The notes under the pieces were generated by a model, which was not told the DNA's origin, searched no databases, and was given only the letters and a program-made list of their open reading frames with translations. A stretch of DNA of 64,000 nt, taken from assembly GCA_023055425.1 (NCBI GenBank), contig JALGPY010000006.1, positions 77,064,435 to 77,128,434 on the forward strand, written 5' to 3'. Shown here in pieces: positions 36,756 through 49,220 of the stretch. Numbering within the stretch: position 1 is the first letter of the stretch; each line of letters opens with the position of its first letter. Source of the DNA: Linanthus parryae. Taxonomy: Eukaryota > Streptophyta > Magnoliopsida > Ericales > Polemoniaceae. Position numbers and translations under genes: made by a program.

Positions 36756-39700
36756 TGCAACATCCTCCCGAATCGCAAGGCCGGTCGGGCCCCATGTTTT
36801 GGAAAGAGATGTCTCCGCCCGAGGTGATGAGCCTCATTGAGAACGGATAAGGATCGTCGGTTCACAGCTAGTACAACCATCGATAACATTTCAAAACATA
36901 GCTTATTACAATTTCAATACAAACAATGACATTTGAAAAGTCAGAAATACATTTTTCAGTGATATAATGATACTACATGATCTTCTAAGCCGCAAGCTTT
37001 CCTATCCAGCGGTGTCGTGAACATTCCCCCACCTTGATAGCCAACCTGCGGTTTTAAAATAGCAAAAGCCGACGCAGTTTTTACACAAAATGATTAGCAA
37101 ACGACTGAGTAAGCTAACACCCATAGCACGTAAACAGATTATGAGGCATATTACAGGAATAACATATCCGCTGATAAACAAAAATCAAATATTCGCAGGA
37201 AAAGCGTTCACATTGATTTGTTGTGTCATACTCCGTAACGATCTCAAATTTCGTATTCCAACCCAAAGATAAGGTCCATATCGGGAAATAACTGTTCATA
37301 ACAATTAACAAAATTACTTTAATCTCAAGATATCGAATCGATACGAATCGAGTCCAGAAATTCATTTTAGTAACTAGTTGATACGGGGCGTGACCATATC
37401 CAATCCACAACCTCTTTCTCACAATGTGCAAAAGCACCCACATAACATAACTCAATCACAGGAGGTTCGCATCACAGCGCCTCATAACCATAACTAATCA
37501 AAAAGGAGGTCAGAGCCTCATAATCTCAGAATCTCATAACCAGTAACCAATCACAATATGTCAGAAATGTATCGTATCAGGGATATGGCACAAGCTCACG
37601 CACAACGGTTTCCACTTTACATAATTACGAATTTTCTTTCAAGATGTAGAATCGTGTAAGGAGCTCCGAACAAAAGCCGGTATGGCACAAAATAATAATC
37701 GATGTGTGATTGAGATATATTCAGATTTGATCAAAAAGTGAGCGCTGTCTTACTCTTGGAAAACTGAGGCAACGATTTCAAAATTCGTACTTCCAATGAC
37801 GTGGTCCGTCTTTGGAAATCACAGTTTCAAGTTATTTCACGATAGAATTTAAATGTTTGCCTTTGGAATTCGTTATTTAGATTGGATACCAATTTCAGAC
37901 GTTACTTCAAGGAGAGTATTTCAAAAACAAGTAAGTAACTCAAATAATGCATTTACGGTAGCATTTCACAAACAACACACGCGATACGCGAAATGAAAGA
38001 AAGGCACACGAGGCAAGGCATATTAACTTACACTAACATGATAAAGAATGAGACAGTATAAATTATCCAACTCTTTATTTGACATTCTCAACCAATTACC
38101 GTTTATAATTCCAATAGAATATTTTTTAAATCAATAATTCTGCCCCACTTAAGGGGATATACTCCCATAATACTACCCCATTAAGGGGGATAATTCCATA
38201 ATTTTGCCCCACTTAGGGGGGGGGGGGTATACTCTCATAAAACTGCCCCGTTAAGGGTGACATATCCATAGTTCTGCCCCACTTTGGGGGGTATACTCCC
38301 ATAAAACTGCACCACTTAGGGGGGAATATACTCAAGTAAATAATTTCTTTCACTTCCCCTTGATAATCCAAGTTTGATAATTAGTGGTAGCTGGAATGAA
38401 CCAATTAATCTCAATACACTTTTGAAGGAATCGTTTGGACACGTAGTCAAAATCTAAGGTCAATTACGCATATCACAAATCACATTTTGAGACGCAAAAT
38501 CATATAAACATTTGGACACGAAAGGAGGACGACATATTTGATAATTTTTGGCCCGTGAACTAGATAATCAAGGCATAATGTGGTAGTCGGGATTTGATTG
38601 GTACTTCATTTCGAAAATAGGATTTAGTTGTTCTTCTAGCGGAGTCGTTCGGACTCTTATTTTAGATTATCGTTATTCATGTGATAATTCAATGCAGAAT
38701 ATTCCGAAGCGAGTAAATAATTCACATAAAGCACGTATTGTAGTATTTCAAAAATAACGCACGCGATAACACGAAAGAAATGAAATGCACGCAACGCTAG
38801 GCATATTAACTTACCGAAATCCAAGCACGTCCTAGATGTTGTCTCGTCTACGAAACCGTCACCTAAAAATTGGAGCTTCTAACTTAATACAACCTCAAAA
38901 AATATACAACCTATATATATTTCTAGATCCTTGTTATTTTTCTCAAGAAAGTATTAATTTTAACTTATTTATAACCCAAAAATATTTTTTCTTCGATAAT
39001 ATTCACCTCCAAAAATATAGTTATTAATTTATACATAATTATCTAAGAAAAAATAATTTTTAAATGAATCTAAAATTATAAACTGCATTTAGTACCCCAA
39101 AAGTTTCTGAAATGTCAACTACATCCCCGTAAGTTTCTGAAAGACACAATACCCCCCCCCCCCAAATAGTTTCTGAAAATGACACTTTAACTCCCAAATC
39201 AAGAACATTCAAACTAACAAATCTAAACATGAATTTGCAGCCTTAAAACGTGATTTTGATTATATAAAACAACTTAGGGGAAGATTTTAGTCATACCCAG
39301 TCCAAAAATCGCGAGAGACGGTTAAGAAATGGGACGGGTCGAGGTCGTCGTCGGTGTCGTCGGAGATGGAGCTTCATTGGGGTTTCTCTGGCTGTTCTTG
39401 ATTTCGGCTTGGACCTCCACAGACTTGGTCGGACCTCCAGGAGGCTAGGGCGATAGGTATAAGAGGTCGGGTGCCTCTGGTTTGCTTGGGCTCGAAGCTC
39501 GCCGGAAAAAATGGAGTTCTCGCCGACGTTTTTGGCTGGTGATGCGGTTGCTACTGTTGTTTTGTCCTCCGGTGGCTTCGTCGAGCAAGGTAGTGAGGGG
39601 GAGAGTAGAAGATAGCAGGGAAAGAGAGAGATGGACGGTAGTGGTGGTGGCGGCCATATTTTCCTGCGGGTTCTCCGGTGGTGGCAGCGGCTATTTCCGC

Positions 39701-40017
39701 TGTTGTTGCTGCTGCGTTCTTGCCGGAAAAACAAAGGGAATGGAGAGATTGAGGGGAGAGGGATGAGCAGAGGGTGGAGAGAAAGAAGGTGGTGATGGCG
39801 TTGGTGGCGTCGGGGTCTTCTCGCCGGTAGCAGCGGCGGTGGTGGCTGGTCGTGGATTCCAGCTGCTGCTGCTGCTGCCTTCTCCTGGTGGTGCTCGATA
39901 GAGAGGAGGGAAGGCAGAGAGGGAGGAGAGGTGATGGTGTTGGGAGTGGTGGTGATTGTCTCGGGGGTGGGTGTGGTGCCGAAGGAGGTGAAGAAGAGTG
40001 AAAATAAATAGCAGGAT

Positions 40018-40054
<37 letters not shown>

Positions 40055-40350
40055 AAGAGAGAAGAGGGTGTTGGGGTTTGGGAAGCAATGTTGGGGGTGG
40101 AGAAATTCATCAGGTGTTGAAAAATGTGGATAAACAATTGTTTTTGTTTTTATTTTATTAACTTATTTATATTAAGCTATTAGTCTATATAGTTCTTGCT
40201 AACTACACAAACACCCCCTATTATTAACTAGCTATTAACATCTAGAATTACAAATACCTCCCCACACGACATGAAATTTCGAAAATAACTGTTATAATTT
40301 TTCGAAAGAGACGTCAATTTATATTTAGAAAAAAAATATGGGGTATTACA
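36756..40350 (-). repeat. 5' LTR of the chromovirus-derived element
   Basis: 3595 bp, starting TGTAATACCCC at 40350 and ending TTGCA at 36756. It contains a (GA)n run at about 40019-40051 and the CCCC-rich minisatellite at about 38135-38330. TATA-like words (TATATAG, TATAAATA) lie near 40160-40190 on the minus strand. Its long ORFs (39291-40088 and neighbours) are Ser/Pro/His low-complexity readings of CT-rich leader sequence and are not called as genes. Confidence 0.8.
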
Positions 40351-42614
40351 GAAGCGGTGGATCCATGCTCGATCAATGATCATATGACAAGTGGTGTTGG
40401 CGTCAATGACATGGAATTTAGCAGAACACTTAATCTGCCCAATCTGGACTCCCAGGCGGATCCATCCCACCGTCATTCTGGAGTCGCTTCTGAACCCATC
40501 AATGGTGATGGCTTCTTAACAATCTTACTATGTGGGATTCCTGCGAGCTCTAGAGTGTTGAGTGGAATCACAATTACTGCATCTCCTCCGTCAACAAAAG
40601 CTCTTTTGAACTCGACATCATTGATGACGACCGTCACTTACAGCAGCCTCTGGTGACTTGCATCTTCCCTCCTGTCCGATTCATCGAACTTCATGACTAA
40701 ACCACTTGATCGCATGGCCCTGACGACTTTGCCATTTGAGGCAACGAGCTATTCTCCATAGTTTTCTGCCACTCTTAAAATAGCCTTTATCATCTCGTGC
40801 CTGCAGTTGCTTGAGAAATTCATGTCATCGAAGAATTTCTCAAACTTGTTGGAACCCTTCATTCGCTCAGCACGCGAATCCTTCGTATCCATGCCATAAT
40901 CTTCGTCCTCGCAAATTTTGGCAACCACTGGGATCCCTGCATCCGAGACCTCTTCAAGGTCCATGATCGAGATCATAGCGATCTCCTTCCCCTTAGGCTC
41001 TTATCGCGCATGTGATGGTAAAGGGTTGTTGCGCACATCCTTGGTCGGTTCATCGACAACCAACTGTCCCTCTTTTATCTTTCTATCCACCAGAAACCTT
41101 AGCTTCTTGCACTCCTTTGTTGGGCACATGACCTGCCCATGGCACTCGCACTACCCCGGATCCCGCAGTTGATCTCCAGAGGGCTTGTGCTCCGGTGCTG
41201 ATTGAATTCCGTCTTTCCACCACCTTTTACAGAGGTCTATTGCATCTTCGATTGAACAAGGCAGGGGTTGGTGCCTCCCGAGGCGCAGGTCGCTGTTTCT
41301 TGTGAGGGGATGACACTGCATGCACATCCATATCCCGCCCACACTTGTAAGTGAACCTTCCATTCTTGAAGCCAGAGCTTGCTGGCGGCGTTCACTGGTG
41401 TATTTCTTTTTCATCTTCTCCACCAGTAGGTCAATGTTCCCGGTGCAGTTAATAAACTTTGAAAAGGTAGGCATATTCAAATCGATTAAAATACTTTTGT
41501 ATTCGTCGCGCATTCCTTGAAGGCAGATTTCCACCAGGCGGCTCTCTAAGACATCGTCGATGCATTCCAAGGACTTGGCTCTAAACTTCTTGATGAAAGC
41601 AACTCCCTCTTCATCATGTTTCTGGTACATGCGAGAGAGATGGATAGCGGTAACCATCTCTTCAACTTGGAAGAATTTGGTGTAGAAATTTTTCACCATA
41701 TCATCCCACGTCTTGACAGATCCTACCTCGGGAGTCCTATTTATACGCAATAGTCCCCAGAGATTTAGGGAATTCGCACATAAGCAGCCTTGTATCAACT
41801 CCATGCAGGCCCATCAGATCGACGAATCTTATTACGTGTCATGCGCTTTTCCGCTAACCTTGTCAAACTTTTCCCACATGGGCGCCTTGTATCCGGCGGG
41901 GTTGGGCATCATATATATGTCTTGCGGGATAGGAGGTGCACTGTTAACATTTGGGATGACAGTATTTGCAAAGCTCTGATTTGCGATGATGCTGTCTAAG
42001 TGGTGTTCCCGGGCCGCGACTTTAGCAGGCGTATTTCCTCCCGGTGTTGACGATGGGACCGCCGCGAAACCCGGAATGTAGGGCATGTTCGGGTCATAGG
42101 GAGGCGGTGGTTGGAGTACATAACTCCTTTGGGCTCCATTCGCTTGTGGAGGCATTGTGGGGTAAAGAAGGGAATTCCCAGCAGGTGTCAGGGACGAGCC
42201 TGATTGGAGTCCTGGTGCCTGAGGTATGGGACCATTAGGGAGAGAATTGTGGGTTTAGTGGGACAGGCGCTCGCGCCGTAGAGGTGGTGGTTACTCCTGG
42301 CGGAGGCAGCTCAGTTATTATAGGTGGTTATGAAGTCCCCTTGGCAGTATTCTGAATAAGTCCTCGCAGAAGCGCCATGCCCTGGGCGATCTGGATGGAC
42401 TGAGCCTGCATGACCTTGGCCTGGCTTTGGATTGTGTCTTTGTAGTGTCTTTAAAGAGAGATTATTCGCAGTAGTTGTCTGGGTTTTGGGTTTTGTGTTG
42501 GGAGTCTCGTCTCTCTGGGTTTCTTCTCCCAAAGGAGATTGGTCACCATCACCAAGGTTACCCTCAAGAAACATGGCTGCTAAATTGATTGACTGGAGAT
42601 TTGAAGGTGGATGA
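40351..42614 (-). pseudogene. Tat-like gypsy gag and protease, decayed
   Basis: Proximal half of the gypsy element whose distal half is at 31495-33148. Gag starts near 42600. A Pro-rich linker (PPPPYDPNMPYIPGF) lies near 42090, then MWEKFDKVSG and, after a frameshift, the gag core KTWDDMVKNFYTKFFQVEEM ... YQKHDEEGVAFIKKFRAKSL (about 41720-41570). An aspartic-protease region at about 40660-40360 reads VINDVEFKRAFVDGGDAVIV, where the active site D-S/T-G is DGG, followed by LGVQIGQIKCSAKFHVIDAN and MIIDRAWIHRF. The chromovirus insertion starts right after this. Frameshifts and stops make it inactive. Confidence 0.75.
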
Positions 42615-42632
42615 TTCACGTCGGGTTCACCA
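42615..42632 (-). other. Gypsy primer-binding site candidate
   Basis: Minus strand TGGTGAACCCGACGTGAA directly follows the LTR end (...TACACA, AAT spacer). It has the TGG start of a tRNA CCA-end complement; I do not assign the tRNA. Confidence 0.5.
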
Positions 42633-42635
42633 AAT

Positions 42636-43199
42636 TGTGTACAATGAAATCCTCAAGAGGAGTGTAGGGTGTGAGTAGGGAGAGAATAAGCAAAAGCAAC
42701 TATAAGAGAGAGAGGCAGCTTAATGATGGCAAGAGAGCATAGAAGCAGAACTTCAAAACTGAACTCTTTCCATGGAGGGCTAACCTTCCTATATATAGTG
42801 GGTAAGTGACAGTTGTGGGGGTTAATGCACCATAAATGGCGGCTTAATGGTAGACCTGTAACGGCATGTTCGACCGTATATATAGGGAATGTTATGCACC
42901 TGTCCGCAGATATTGGAGACCGTTATGAGGTCGACCGGGTTTATAGGACATGGTCATTAATTCTCTCAGAGCATTTACCAGGGGTCGCGGGCGAGCTTGG
43001 TTGTCGTTCGCGCGCGACGTACCTTACTCTAGCCTCCAAACCACTAAGTCCCTATAGGTCTCGTGTGGTTGGTACGCGAGGGCCCTGTCTCGCAGCCCCC
43101 AAGTGGATAAGCATGGTATTGATCGGATGTGTATGGAGCACATCTATGTGTGCTGGATGACCGCCACGTGGCTCTTATCTGTCTGTCTGGAAAGCACCA
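42636..43199 (-). repeat. 5' LTR of the Tat-like gypsy element
   Basis: 564 bp from TGGTGCTTTCC (43199) to ...TACACA (42636) on the minus strand, with TATA boxes CTATATATAG (about 42790) and CCTATATATAC (about 42880) and a CCACGTGG box near the start. It shares GGCTTGGAGGCTAGAGTAAG-like sequence with the solo LTR at 54726-55138. The partner 3' LTR is not in the window. Confidence 0.65.
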
Positions 43200-43205
43200 T
43201 CTACA

Positions 43206-46200
43206 ACTGGTCCAGTGAACTTTTCCAGATTTTCTTCGTTTTTGCGTCGTCTTCGGCGGACCATAACTTTCTCGTCCGGCCTTTGATTGAGCTACGTGAC
43301 CTACCGTTGGAAATATCTTTGAATTTCTAATTTCATTTGAAACCCGTCCCACTGTAGAAGGTCTTGTAGAACTCAAGATATCATCAAAATAGTGAGAGTT
43401 GGTCACTTTTGCTCCTCTAATTTCTCTTCTCTTCATTCTTCTTGACTTCCGAAGCTCGTTTCTTCTCTCCACTTGCTCTCCTCATGCAATGTTCCTGTAA
43501 ATCACAACACGAACACTACCGAAAAGATAAAATGTGACAAAATCATGCGTAAAACTATTCAAAAAATGCCCGGATTGTACGTTTAAGCTCTAAAACATCA
43601 TAAAACTCATTTTCTTCTCAAATAAGCCCGAAATTCATCACTGCACCGAAACGCACATAAATAACAATTTAGAATGCACGTAGGATAACTCTTGTTAAGG
43701 AGTTAACAAATACCCCCACACTTGCCATCTGCGCGTCCCGAGCAAAGTCTCATCTACTGCATCTATATGTCTATTAGCCACACGACTCAAAGGACTCAAC
43801 ATGACTCTAGAAACTACTAATGCAACAAGATGATACAAATACAAATCTAGACTCTATCTTAAAACATAAAACACAAATTACATTCTTTTGGGAGATCAGA
43901 CAATCCCAATCCACATAAATCGGTGCTCCTGGATTAATGAAAAAGTTAGCCAAGAGGTGTGAATCGCAACTTAATTCTAAAACAAGTAATTCCCCATAGT
44001 TAATATAGAAAGCCTAACTTTAATATAAAGAACAATCTACCTCTTCATGTGTGCCATCAAAAATAAAAGGCTAACCAAGGCTAAGCCACGTCCATAGTCC
44101 GCGCTCCTATTCTGCTAACGGTTTAGAATGATGAAGCTTGAGGACAAAGGATAAACATGAAGTAATAAGTCTTAAAGCGTCACATTCTCACATTAAAACC
44201 CGCATCTCACACACCCTCGCCATGATGATAGAAACCGCAACCCGAAACTCACCGTCTCCGGCCCTCAATCCCCTCAAACCCCGGTACTATAACGATCTCT
44301 GTGGCCATCGTGGTGAAACGTGCACGAAACGTAAACCATCGTCCAATGGAACAGCAAAATCCATCCCTCGTTTCCAATAAGCACACTTTACTCATTTATT
44401 CCTCTCATTTTTTCTCTCTTTTTTTTCTTTTTCTTTTTTTCTTTCATTCAATAAAATATCAATACAATCAAACAAATATGAGTGGTCCTCCTTCAAGAAT
44501 TAAGCCAAAAAAATATGCAAGGGAGAGGAACTAACCAATCAAATGAATAAGTATCACAATAAAGATTCATCTCCCCCTACTCAATGAAGTACAATATGCC
44601 ATGAAGCCAAGGTCAAATCTAATTGTGTATGGGGGTGGAGTCGTAAAAGCATAATCTCTATGTCCGTAGTCAAATGTCAACACCCCCACACTAGAATGCA
44701 GTCACATCCCCCTCTCAAGTAGTCAAATAAGATATATCACGTGCCTAATCCAACCGAACCTCCTACACCAAGATGATAGAAATTTGATACCCAACACGTT
44801 CCATCAATTAAGTACAACCAACCCAATTTTCGTGCGGATTAGATGTCACGCACTTATGGCTCTGCACAACCGTGTCCATGATATAGTGACATTGATCAGC
44901 GCCACACCGTAGTGCGCAAGCCAACTCACTCACTCTCACACCCCCTCGTAGATATCAAATGAAACACAAGCGATCTGTAGAACTCACATAAATATGTAAT
45001 GAAGCACTCCCTCAACGAACCACCTCAACTACTGCTCTCTCGTGACGCTCTAGAAAGGTAATTTTATGCGATATATGATGAAGGCCAAGAATCGTCTCCC
45101 TATGTCATAGAGGCTAACAATGAATCCAAGGATCAATTAGGGTTATCTAGTGGTCCTACATGGTAAGATTTAAAAAGCAGTGAGTGCTCTAATGCACGAC
45201 CTCGCACAGCTATATTGTGTGCCACTACGAGGCGGGCTGGCGACTACCTAAGACGGACAACATGAACGTTCGGCTTGTTTAGCAAACACCAAGCTCAACT
45301 CTTTTAGGAGAAAAACAACACACACATTAGCTTTTAAAATTCTAATTTAGTTTGAAAATAGGTAGGCATTCATGTAAGGAGATTCTCTCTATACCTATTG
45401 GGGGAAACTCAAATTTTACATTCTCGGTCAACATTCACACCCTATGCCTAAAATTTTCACATCTCACTAAATCATCTCCGCCTATGCTTCTCTCAATTGC
45501 CTTTTCTCACATTTTTAATTTTTTTGTATGATGTTTTTTTATAATATCCCAACTATATGCAAGGCTCAGACACGAAATTTTTTGACACTAAAAAAAAAGT
45601 TTTTGGTGGGTATGCTCAATTAAGTAAAAGTGCAAACCAAATATAAATCGATCATACACAATACAACAATATAAATAAAAACTCAACATAAATCACAATA
45701 TTGACTCACAATGCGATCTACCATCCTACATGTAACTGGCTATGCAAGACAAATATCAACTAGTAGACAGTTAAACAACCCCCACACTGAATGCTTCATT
45801 GTCCTCAACAGATTTAGAGATCATGCATAGGACTCAGAAATTCAATGCAAAAGTCCAGTAGATGGGCTGGAGAATGACATATTTATTAACATTAACACAA
45901 ATTCAGCTAGAGGGAAGAAATACTAACAACCACCTCAAGGGTGGGGAAGAAAACATGCAAGCAGTCCCCAAGCATAGTGGTAGTGGTGCCACCCATGCCT
46001 CCTATCCTGTCAGTGTGTACTCGCACACCAGGGTCGACTGCTCTCCTCAACTGAAATCTTCTCCTTGAGAATCCCCAACTCGCATGCACAATTCCATGTA
46101 CAGGTCGCATGTGCCATGGCACTCCGGGGTAGATTCTCCGATAACCTGCTCAAATATGTCACCTGGTAAACATTATCAGTCCCTCTCTCTCTCTCTCATC

Positions 46201-48452
46201 TCTCCAAATATATAAATAAAAACACAAAACACAATTGTATTAAAAACGCACTCCCTAATTCCCTGCAAATAAATAGGTTGGGTTGCCTCCCAACAAGCGC
46301 CTTGTAATTTAAGGTCGACGACCCGACCCAGTTACCTCAAAATGTCAAGGAGGTTTTTCTCTCCACATTTTCTTCTTCCACCATTGCCTTTCTCTTTGTC
46401 GCTTCTCAAGTGAGCATGCATGATATGCATATGGTAAGAAGAAAGAGAAGTTGTTAGCCACCACATGCCTCATTCTACCTTTCCTCCTCCTCCTTCTTCT
46501 TCTTCCAATTCTTCAAAACTACAGTCGTCGATGATTGGCCATTTGAATATTGCATCTCAGGTGGAACGGCTTCAACAATGAGTTCTGACTTTCCTACTTC
46601 CTTTCCTCGCTCTTCTCTTAGAATCATGGGCGGCAATTCATGAATTGCATAGAATTGGGGTCCTTCTTCGTATTTGCACAATAATTCCCTATGCTCAAGG
46701 CATGCTTCATTTAGGCACATATCCTCAACTAGTGTAAATATCACATCCTTGGCGCACTCATGAGCTTGTTCTTCAACAAAAACAACTTGACTATCATTAT
46801 GCCATAAGCTTGCCCACTCATGCCATGACTCCGGAATTATGCGAGGCACAAGTTGTATAGGCTTCACAATATCATCCCAATCTGAGTTCGAATGTGATTC
46901 TGAATTGGAATCTGAAGCAGCCCGAGGATCTATTACTTCATGATGAATAGTATTATAGACATAGACATTTGGGGGTTCTTCAGCTTCCTCTCCTCACTCC
47001 CCAACTAAGTCAGTAATGATACTGCTTGGCCCATTGTAATTGTACGCCAATGCCAATTCATCCAATTGCTGTTGATGGCGCATGACAGTTTTCTCCATCA
47101 CCGTTATCCCTTCCCCCATTTTAGCTATCATGAGCTTCAATATTTCTTTCATCTGCTCATCTTCATGATTGTAAGGAGGAGGGGTGTACATATCTCCATG
47201 AGAGTAGTACGGTGAATAGCCTGAAGCTCGCCCATAGAAATTATGCCCCCACAAGATCACCAATATGTCTGCAAAATCATTCACTAGGAAGCAGGTGAAA
47301 TTAACAAACAAATAAATAAATAAATAGATAAATAAATAAATTAAAATCCCTAAAGTTAATAATTCTAGTCAATTCAACCGAAGTCCCCAGCAACGGCGAT
47401 AAACACTGCTACTGCTCCAGGCTATTCATTTATTTATGTCTGCAAAACGTGAATCAAACTCATGATTCGCCTCAAACCCTAGCAACCATTCAGAAATCCC
47501 GATATTTAGTACTTAGCTACTGCTCATGATCATAATTACAAGATTTTTAATGTTCATGAGACAAAACGATAAAAAGATAAGAGAGAAGAGATCAAATGGT
47601 AGAATTCTCGCTTCCACGACGAACTCCGGCTCCAATTGTGCTCTCAAAACGTGTGCTCTGCGTATCCCTCTGCCTACACTCCACCTTCTAGGTCTAAGAA
47701 CACGTTTTTTAAGGCATGGGCATGATTTTTATGTATTTTGGACGAATTTGCAATTTAGCCCCTCCAGTTTGCAATTCTCGGACATAATTCATAAGCTGAT
47801 CTTGCGTGGGCCTTTTCTCCCTCATCCGGACTCCGGTTTGGGCCTATCTTATATCGTTAGAAAGCCTTGGATGTCTAATTCCCAATGGAGGCCTTGATAC
47901 AAAGTCTTATATTTAACTCACGATACATCCCGAAGAGTGCACACTGGTCCAGTGAACTTTTTCAGATTTTCTTCGTTTTGCGTCGTCTTTTCCGGACCAT
48001 AACTTTCTCGTCTGACCTTTGATTGAGCTCCGTAACCTACCGTTGGAAAGCCTTTTAGTCTTATTTTATTTGGAATCGGTCCCACTTTATAAGGTCTTGT
48101 AGAACTCTAGATATCATCAAAATAGTGGAAGTTGGTCACTTTTGCTCCTCTAATTTCTCTTCTCTTCATTCTTCTTGACTTCCAAAGCTCGTTTCTTCTC
48201 TCCACTTGCTCTCCTCATGCAATGTTCCTGTAAATCACAACACAGACACTACCGAAAAGATAAAATGTGACAAAATCATGCAAATCATGCGTAAAACTAT
48301 TCAAGAAACGCCCGAATTATACGTTTAAGCTCTAAAACATCATAAAACTCATTTTCTTCTCAAATAAGCCTGAAATTTATCACTTTGCACCAAAACGCAC
48401 ATAAATAACAATCTACAATGCACGTAGGATAAATCTTATTAAGGAGTTATTG
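43206..48452 (-). mobile_element. Athila-like gypsy element, decayed, one LTR truncated
   Basis: Direct repeats 43206-43708 and 47943-48452 are LTR copies. The complete 5' LTR is about 47407-48452 (1046 bp). Just inside it the minus strand reads ATCGCCGTTGCTGGGGACTT (47400-47381), close to the GGCGCCGTTGCCGGGGA motif common after Athila/Tat LTRs. The 3' LTR starts TGTTAACTCCTTAA at 43708, preceded by the purine tract GTGTGGGGGTATT. About 540 bp of the 3' LTR are missing at 43206, where the Tat-like LTR abuts. The interior (43709-47406) keeps only gag-like minus-strand pieces (46475-46867 and 46994-47311, acidic, no clear motif) and noncoding sequence, with further AGTGTGGGGG words at about 44682 and 45779. 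No reverse transcriptase was found. Confidence 0.65.
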
Positions 48453-49220
48453 AAAGGTCAAATTAATATTTTTAAATTTTAAGTCCTGGAAAATATTTTT
48501 GCAAAGTTTGTTACATTTTGTCCTCCTATTTTCTATTTTATTTTATATTTAACTTTAGCTAATTATTTATTTAAATTTATTTTTAGACTTAACATATTAG
48601 TATATGTGACACCCAAATTATTTTTCTCATCTTCACCATACTTTTGCCGCACAAAATAATTTCTCTTCTTCATCCCCAACCTCCCTCTCCACCTGCGCAA
48701 CAACTCTCAGAGACTCTCCTTCACTTGCGGTAACAGATCACCGCCACCTCCCTCGATTCCCAATTCTTTATAGCTCATTTTCCCCCACTCCCAACGGTCT
48801 TCAATTCGACAACGGGTATACACCCAGACCGGTCCATTTCTCTGAATCTTCCACCTGTAAAACACACTCAGGAAACCACTCTCCTCAATTGCCGAGCGTC
48901 ACCAGTCACCACCAGTATCACCGCCACCAACGGAAACCGCCACCACCATTCACGCTGTTCGTCCCTCCCTCTCTGCGTTTCTTCCCATCGCCGAATTTGC
49001 CCCGTTCAAACAGGGCAGTCGGACCAATCGAAGGCCCAAACCACCATCGCAGTTCAGTCCTCCGTGCTTTGCTGTCTCTCTCGCCGCCAATCTTTTCTCC
49101 GGCAAATCCCTACATCAATTTATTTTCCTCTGTTGAAGTTCAATTCGGTTCAGTCCTCTATTCTTATGTTTTGGTTCTCTTTACTTTCATCAGTTTCAGA
49201 TCTCTCTCTGCTAGTACATA
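48453..49220. other. No gene supported
   Basis: AT-rich to 48640, then C/T-rich sequence like a plant 5' leader. A plus-strand ORF from 48889 (247 codons) is His/Pro/Ser low complexity and crosses a transposon end, so it is not called. The block might be a captured or relict gene 5' end. Confidence 0.4.

Larger units (their letters stand above)
33149..40350 (-). mobile_element. Chromovirus-derived element with giant LTRs and minimal interior
   Basis: Two direct repeats of about 3.3 kb, 33149-36453 and 37043-40350, are nearly identical by eye. Each starts on the minus strand TGTAAYACCCC. After the right copy come about 287 further bases and then TTGCA, one base and the primer-binding site TTGGTATCAGAGCC at 36754-36741. 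So the complete 5' LTR is 36756-40350 (3595 bp), and the 3' LTR, starting at 36453, has lost its last 287 bp. The internal domain (36454-36755) is about 300 bp: primer-binding site, a noncoding stretch, the last codons of pol and a purine tract. There is no gag, protease, reverse transcriptase or integrase. It sits inside the gypsy protease region. Confidence 0.85.

Noticed and set aside
39291..40137. 265- and 148-codon ORFs in the giant LTR, and the 191-codon ORF at 35664-36239
   Set aside because: Low-complexity Ser/Pro/His readings of CT-rich LTR leader. The frame is not kept between the two LTR copies because of the GA-run expansion.
42044..43330. Plus-strand ORFs over the gypsy gag and LTR
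   Set aside because: Antisense to recognisable gag and LTR sequence.
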